Assembly (NCBI GenBank): GCA_021739645.1
Contig: JAIPBL010000002.1
Location: forward strand, 1-64,000
Direction of reading: 5' to 3'
From: Saprospiraceae bacterium
GTDB lineage: Bacteria > Bacteroidota > Bacteroidia > Chitinophagales > Saprospiraceae
Length of the DNA: 64,000 nt
The notes beneath the pieces are model-generated. The model did not search any database and was not told the origin of the DNA. It saw only the letters and a program-made list of their open reading frames with translations. This document shows positions 60,874 through 64,000 of this stretch, piece by piece (the first letter of the stretch is position 1; each line of letters opens with the position of its first letter). The translations under genes and the position numbers were made by a program.

Positions 60874-62544
60874 ATGAAACTAACCGCCGATACCACCCTC
60901 CTCGAACATTTTTACCGCTGGGAAAGAACCACCCCGCAAAAGGTCTTCCTCAAGCAGCCCTTCGGCAACGAGTGGCGGGACTACAGCTGGCAAGAAGCCG
61001 GCGAACAGGCTCGAAGGCTGGCCGCCTACCTGCTCTCGCTGGACTTGCCGCCGCACAGCCACATCGGCTTGGTGTCGAAGAACTGCGCCGAGTGGTTCAT
61101 CAGTGACCTGGCCATCATGATGTCCGGGCATGTGTCCGTGCCGTTCTTCCCGACGCTGACGGGCGAGCAGCTCCATTTCGTGATGAAGCACAGCGGCTGC
61201 AAGGTGCTGCTGGTGGGCAAGCTCGACGACTGGGCCAGCATGAAGCCGGGCGTGCCGAAGGACGTGCTCTGCATCGCATTCCCCAACTACAACCCTGACC
61301 CCGACCACGTGCAGTGGGCCGACATCATGGACAGCCAGCCGCCGCTCTCCACCTCGCCCATCCCGAAGCTGGACGACCTGATGACCGTCATCTACACCTC
61401 CGGCACCACCGGCAACCCCAAGGGCGTAATGCTTTCCTTCGGAAACATGGCCGCCATGCTCTACAGCTCCCGGGAGCACCTCTGCTTGGACGTGCCCGAC
61501 CCACGGGTCATTTCCTACCTGCCGCTCTGCCACATCGCCGAGCGGGGCGTACTGGTGAACGTGGTTTACGCCGTCGGGGTCACGGTCTTTTTTGCGGAGC
61601 GGCTGGATACCTTCGCCAAAAACCTCGTGGCCACCCGACCCACCCATTTCGGCGGCGTGCCCAGGATTTATGCAAAGTTCCAGCAGGGCGTTTTATCCAA
61701 AATGCCTCAAAGACGCTTGGATTTTTTGTTGAAAATACCGGTGATAAACAACCTCATCCGCCGCAAAATCATTAAAACGCTTGGCCTCGATGCCGTGCAG
61801 GTGTTCCTCGTGGCGGCTGCGCCAATGCCCGTCAGCCTGCTGGAATGGTACGAGCGGCTGGGCATCGTGATTCAGGAGGCGTATGGCATGACGGAGAACA
61901 CGGCCATCGTGACCGTCACCCCCCGCCAAGACGTGCGGCCCGGCAAGGTGGGCAAGGCGACGCCCGGCGTTCAAATCAAGCTACTGCCGGGCACCGGGGA
62001 AATTTGCACCAAGTCCGCCGCCAACACCATCGGCTACTACAACGAGCCGGAAATGACCGCCGCCACGATAGACAGCTTCGGCTGGCTGCACTCCGGCGAC
62101 GTGGGCGAACTCGATGCTGACGGCTACCTCAAAATAACGGGCCGGGTGAAAGAGATGTACAAGACGAGCAAGGGCGAGTACGTGGCGCCCGCACAAATCG
62201 AAATGGGCTTTGCGGTAGATGTGTTTATTGAACAAATCTGCGTGATGGGGGAGGGGCTGCCGCAGCCCGTGGGGCTGGTGGTGCTGTCGGAACTGGCGGC
62301 CTCGTCGAGCCGGGAGGCCATCGCCGCCCATTTGACCGAAACCCTCGACACCCTAAACCCCAAACTGAAATCCTACGAGCGGGTGCAAAAACTGGTGGTG
62401 GTAAAAGAACCTTGGACGGTGGAAAACAACCTGATGACCCCTTCCCTGAAAATCCGGCGAATGCAGGTGGAAAAGGCGTTTGCGAAGCAGGTGCACGACT
62501 GGTACGGTGCGGCGGGGAAGGTGATTTGGGAGGTAGAGAGATGA
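60874..62544 (+). CDS. Long-chain acyl-CoA synthetase (AMP-forming)
   Basis: Start ATG 60874 (MKLTADTTLLEHFYRWERTT) is chosen over the upstream frame extension. The 556-residue product has the AMP-binding P-loop VIYTSGTTGNPKGVMLSF (~170), QEAYGMTENTAIVTVTPRQD (~333), WLHSGDVGELDADGYLKITGR (~408) and the C-terminal Lys region. It activates fatty acids to acyl-CoA. It has a marked high GC content. Its last ~70 bases are repeated at 63580. Confidence 0.9.
   Translation: MKLTADTTLLEHFYRWERTTPQKVFLKQPFGNEWRDYSWQEAGEQARRLAAYLLSLDLPPHSHIGLVSKNCAEWFISDLAIMMSGHVSVPFFPTLTGEQLHFVMKHSGCKVLLVGKLDDWASMKPGVPKDVLCIAFPNYNPDPDHVQWADIMDSQPPLSTSPIPKLDDLMTVIYTSGTTGNPKGVMLSFGNMAAMLYSSREHLCLDVPDPRVISYLPLCHIAERGVLVNVVYAVGVTVFFAERLDTFAKNLVATRPTHFGGVPRIYAKFQQGVLSKMPQRRLDFLLKIPVINNLIRRKIIKTLGLDAVQVFLVAAAPMPVSLLEWYERLGIVIQEAYGMTENTAIVTVTPRQDVRPGKVGKATPGVQIKLLPGTGEICTKSAANTIGYYNEPEMTAATIDSFGWLHSGDVGELDADGYLKITGRVKEMYKTSKGEYVAPAQIEMGFAVDVFIEQICVMGEGLPQPVGLVVLSELAASSSREAIAAHLTETLDTLNPKLKSYERVQKLVVVKEPWTVENNLMTPSLKIRRMQVEKAFAKQVHDWYGAAGKVIWEVER
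62466..62533 (+). repeat. 3' end of the acyl-CoA synthetase gene, first copy of a direct repeat
   Basis: The DNA encoding VEKAFAKQVHDWYGAAGKVIW recurs, with a few changes, at 63580-63648. Confidence 0.85.
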
Positions 62545-62769
62545 GGGGTTCTAGGACTCTGGGGGACACAAGTTTGTTGCGTCTTCGGCATAACGAATGG
62601 ATGAACGCTGGGGCACAGAGACGCAGAGGATAGTTGCAAACACTGCGCCTTCGTTTCTCAGTGTTGAAACTTGGTTAGTCTTAGGCATGAACAACGGATA
62701 TGTTGAGCCAGCGCCAGTGGGGATATATTTTCCAGCTTTCCGATGAAACGAACGGGCTATGATTTTTTG

Positions 62770-63435
62770 CTACTTACTTATGAGAAATGCATAACCTGCA
62801 CTTGCGATGAAGCCGTGGTTTTTGACAACCCCATTTGAAGAACTGGAATTAGTCAGGGGAAGTAGGCCAAGGTTATAACGAAAATCTGTGACCAAGTACC
62901 CCTTTCCAACTGGCAGTTCGAGTCCACTTGCGAACACCAATCCCGCATCCTGATGAATTAGGGATACCCCGCCATTAAAATTATAGGGAAAGGTTTTTCC
63001 GGTTTCAGTAGCAGTTATTTTCCCAGAACCTGAATAACCTACAAACGGCCCAGCCAGCAAGAAGATATGAAGCTGTTTTCGTTTTTTAGGGCTGTTGTTG
63101 ATATTTGTAAAACGGTACTTAAACAGGACAGCCAGGTCAAAATAGTTCAACCTGTAGATTCGGTCACCAAACGGTGTCTCCCTAATAAATCCTTTCTGAA
63201 TAAAGTTGAATTCTGGACGAATGGCGATGTTATCTGTTTTTTCAAAATCAAAATATAGGCCAGTAACACCCCCTGTAATTTTTCTGTTACTTACGCCGCC
63301 ACCTGCATCCCTACTGGTAGTTACATAGGCAATATTAACTCCGCCTTTCATTCCAAAAAGGTTCTGTGCTTGTGTATCAAGTACAAGATAAAGCATTAAG
63401 GAAGTCAAGAAAATTTTTAAAATAGATGTTGACAT
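62770..63435 (-). CDS. PorT-like outer membrane beta-barrel protein
   Basis: The 221-residue product has a signal peptide (LYLVLDTQAQ) and a small outer membrane barrel of the PorT/OMP_b-brl_2 type: FGMKGGVNIAYVTTSRD, TGLYFDFEKTDNIAIRPEF, YFDLAVLFKYRF, LLAGPFVGYSGSG, and a C-terminal GFIASAGYAFLISK. The function is unknown. It lies between two copies of the acyl-CoA synthetase 3' end, which suggests a rearrangement brought it here. Confidence 0.82.
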   Translation of the reverse strand: MSTSILKIFLTSLMLYLVLDTQAQNLFGMKGGVNIAYVTTSRDAGGGVSNRKITGGVTGLYFDFEKTDNIAIRPEFNFIQKGFIRETPFGDRIYRLNYFDLAVLFKYRFTNINNSPKKRKQLHIFLLAGPFVGYSGSGKITATETGKTFPYNFNGGVSLIHQDAGLVFASGLELPVGKGYLVTDFRYNLGLLPLTNSSSSNGVVKNHGFIASAGYAFLISK

Positions 63436-63579
63436 ATTTGTGTGGCTATTAAATTAAACAAATACTGGTTCGGGGTATTTATCTTCACAAGATAGTGTTC
63501 AATTACCAAACGTCCACATCCCTCGCTCTGCTCGTACTGTAATTGCCGATTCTTTTTGAACTTCAATTGAAAACTACGG

Positions 63580-63648
63580 TGGAAAAGGCGTTTGCGAAGC
63601 AGGTGCACGACTGGTACGGGGAGGCGGGGAAGGTGATTTGGGAAGGGT
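63580..63648 (+). pseudogene. Orphan copy of the acyl-CoA synthetase 3' end
   Basis: VEKAFAKQVHDWYGEAGKVIW is encoded again, directly followed by EG and a stop (TAG 63649-ish). It has no start and is not expected to be translated. Confidence 0.85.
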
Positions 63649-63773
63649 AGCCAAATTTTTTATAGCTTAAAAGTAGGGGGTAAATGTCATTTTAATAGTC
63701 TTGGAATAAATGACTACTTCGTGCAACGGTAGGCCATTGAAAACTGTTAACCAAGAACCTAAAGCTATCAACC

Positions 63774-64000
63774 ATGAAAAAAATCTGCATTTTACTCGTC
63801 CTTGCGCTATTGCCCTGGCTGGCGCAATCCCAGAAACTTGGTGAGATAAAAGACGCCCTGAAGAGCGGCAACTCGGGTGGGAGGTCTAACAGTGAAGGCC
63901 GCAATTTCGGCGGCAACAACGATGACTTTTGGTTGGAATTCTTTTTCCAATTGGCTTGGGAACCCACTTGGTGGTTGTTTTACGGCGCTCCCGGCGAGGT
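63774..64000 (+). CDS. Exported hypothetical protein, 5' part
   Basis: ATG 63774 starts MKKICILLVLALLPWLAQSQ, a clear signal peptide. A Gly/Ser/Asn-rich stretch (LKSGNSGGRSNSEGRNFGGN) follows, then aromatic-rich DDFWLEFFFQLAWEPTWWLF. The frame is open to the end of the window. The family is not recognised; an outer membrane or surface protein is likely. Confidence 0.75.
   Translation, partial: MKKICILLVLALLPWLAQSQKLGEIKDALKSGNSGGRSNSEGRNFGGNNDDFWLEFFFQLAWEPTWWLFYGAPGE

Overview
The window is chromosomal DNA of a member of the Bacteroidota, most probably a Saprospiria-like bacterium. The evidence is type IX secretion (T9SS) C-terminal sorting domains on many exported proteins, SusC/FecA-like TonB receptors with carboxypeptidase-like N-terminal domains, an ECF sigma / FecR / TonB receptor cassette, a DUF1800-DUF1501 pair, HYR-rich giant secreted proteins, and promoters of the Bacteroidota form TTG-N17-21-TAnnTTTG. 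No rRNA, tRNA or CRISPR array was seen.

Layout. 1-13 kb: the end of a T9SS-exported PKD protein, a TonB receptor, a hydroxypyruvate isomerase-like enzyme, a sigma/FecR/TonB receptor trans-envelope signalling set, a MntA/HepT toxin-antitoxin pair, and three scattered KilA-N genes. One KilA-N gene sits inside the signalling set. The first lies beside a cluster of perfect palindromes, and one of these repeats a palindrome encoded inside that gene. 13-32 kb: mostly secreted proteins (DUF1800, DUF1501, a 1481-residue HYR/dockerin-like protein, a delta-60 repeat protein), lipoproteins, a transglutaminase, small Cys-rich exported peptides and a possible double-glycine leader peptide.

32.5-48.7 kb is a defence island built on a broken type I restriction locus. 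It has a truncated hsdM, no visible hsdS, a truncated and frameshifted hsdR, and at least five further short hsdR pieces. Defence or toxin modules lie between these pieces: a GmrSD-like DUF262/DUF1524 protein; a Pycsar-like set with one cNMP-binding/TIR effector flanked by two nucleotide cyclases; a PLD-fold restriction nuclease (split by an in-frame stop) with an N6 DNA methyltransferase; a Fic protein; a truncated zeta-toxin-like kinase with a small partner; an AAA ATPase with a DUF4276 protein; and a PIN toxin-antitoxin pair. The Pycsar module is visibly AT-richer than the hsdM/hsdR DNA around it, which suggests separate transfer.

48.9-64 kb returns to envelope and housekeeping genes: a CNNM/CBS protein, beta-barrel proteins, an NHL-repeat exported protein, an AraC regulator, an S9 peptidase with a broken N-terminal copy nearby, a membrane protein with an effector-associated-domain-like N-terminus, a potassium channel interrupted by a stop codon, an MscS channel and a long-chain acyl-CoA synthetase whose 3' end is repeated about 1.1 kb downstream. 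Palindromic elements and short tandem AT/GC-block repeats are spread through the window and several lie in frame inside genes. All functions are read from sequence by eye; no database search was run.
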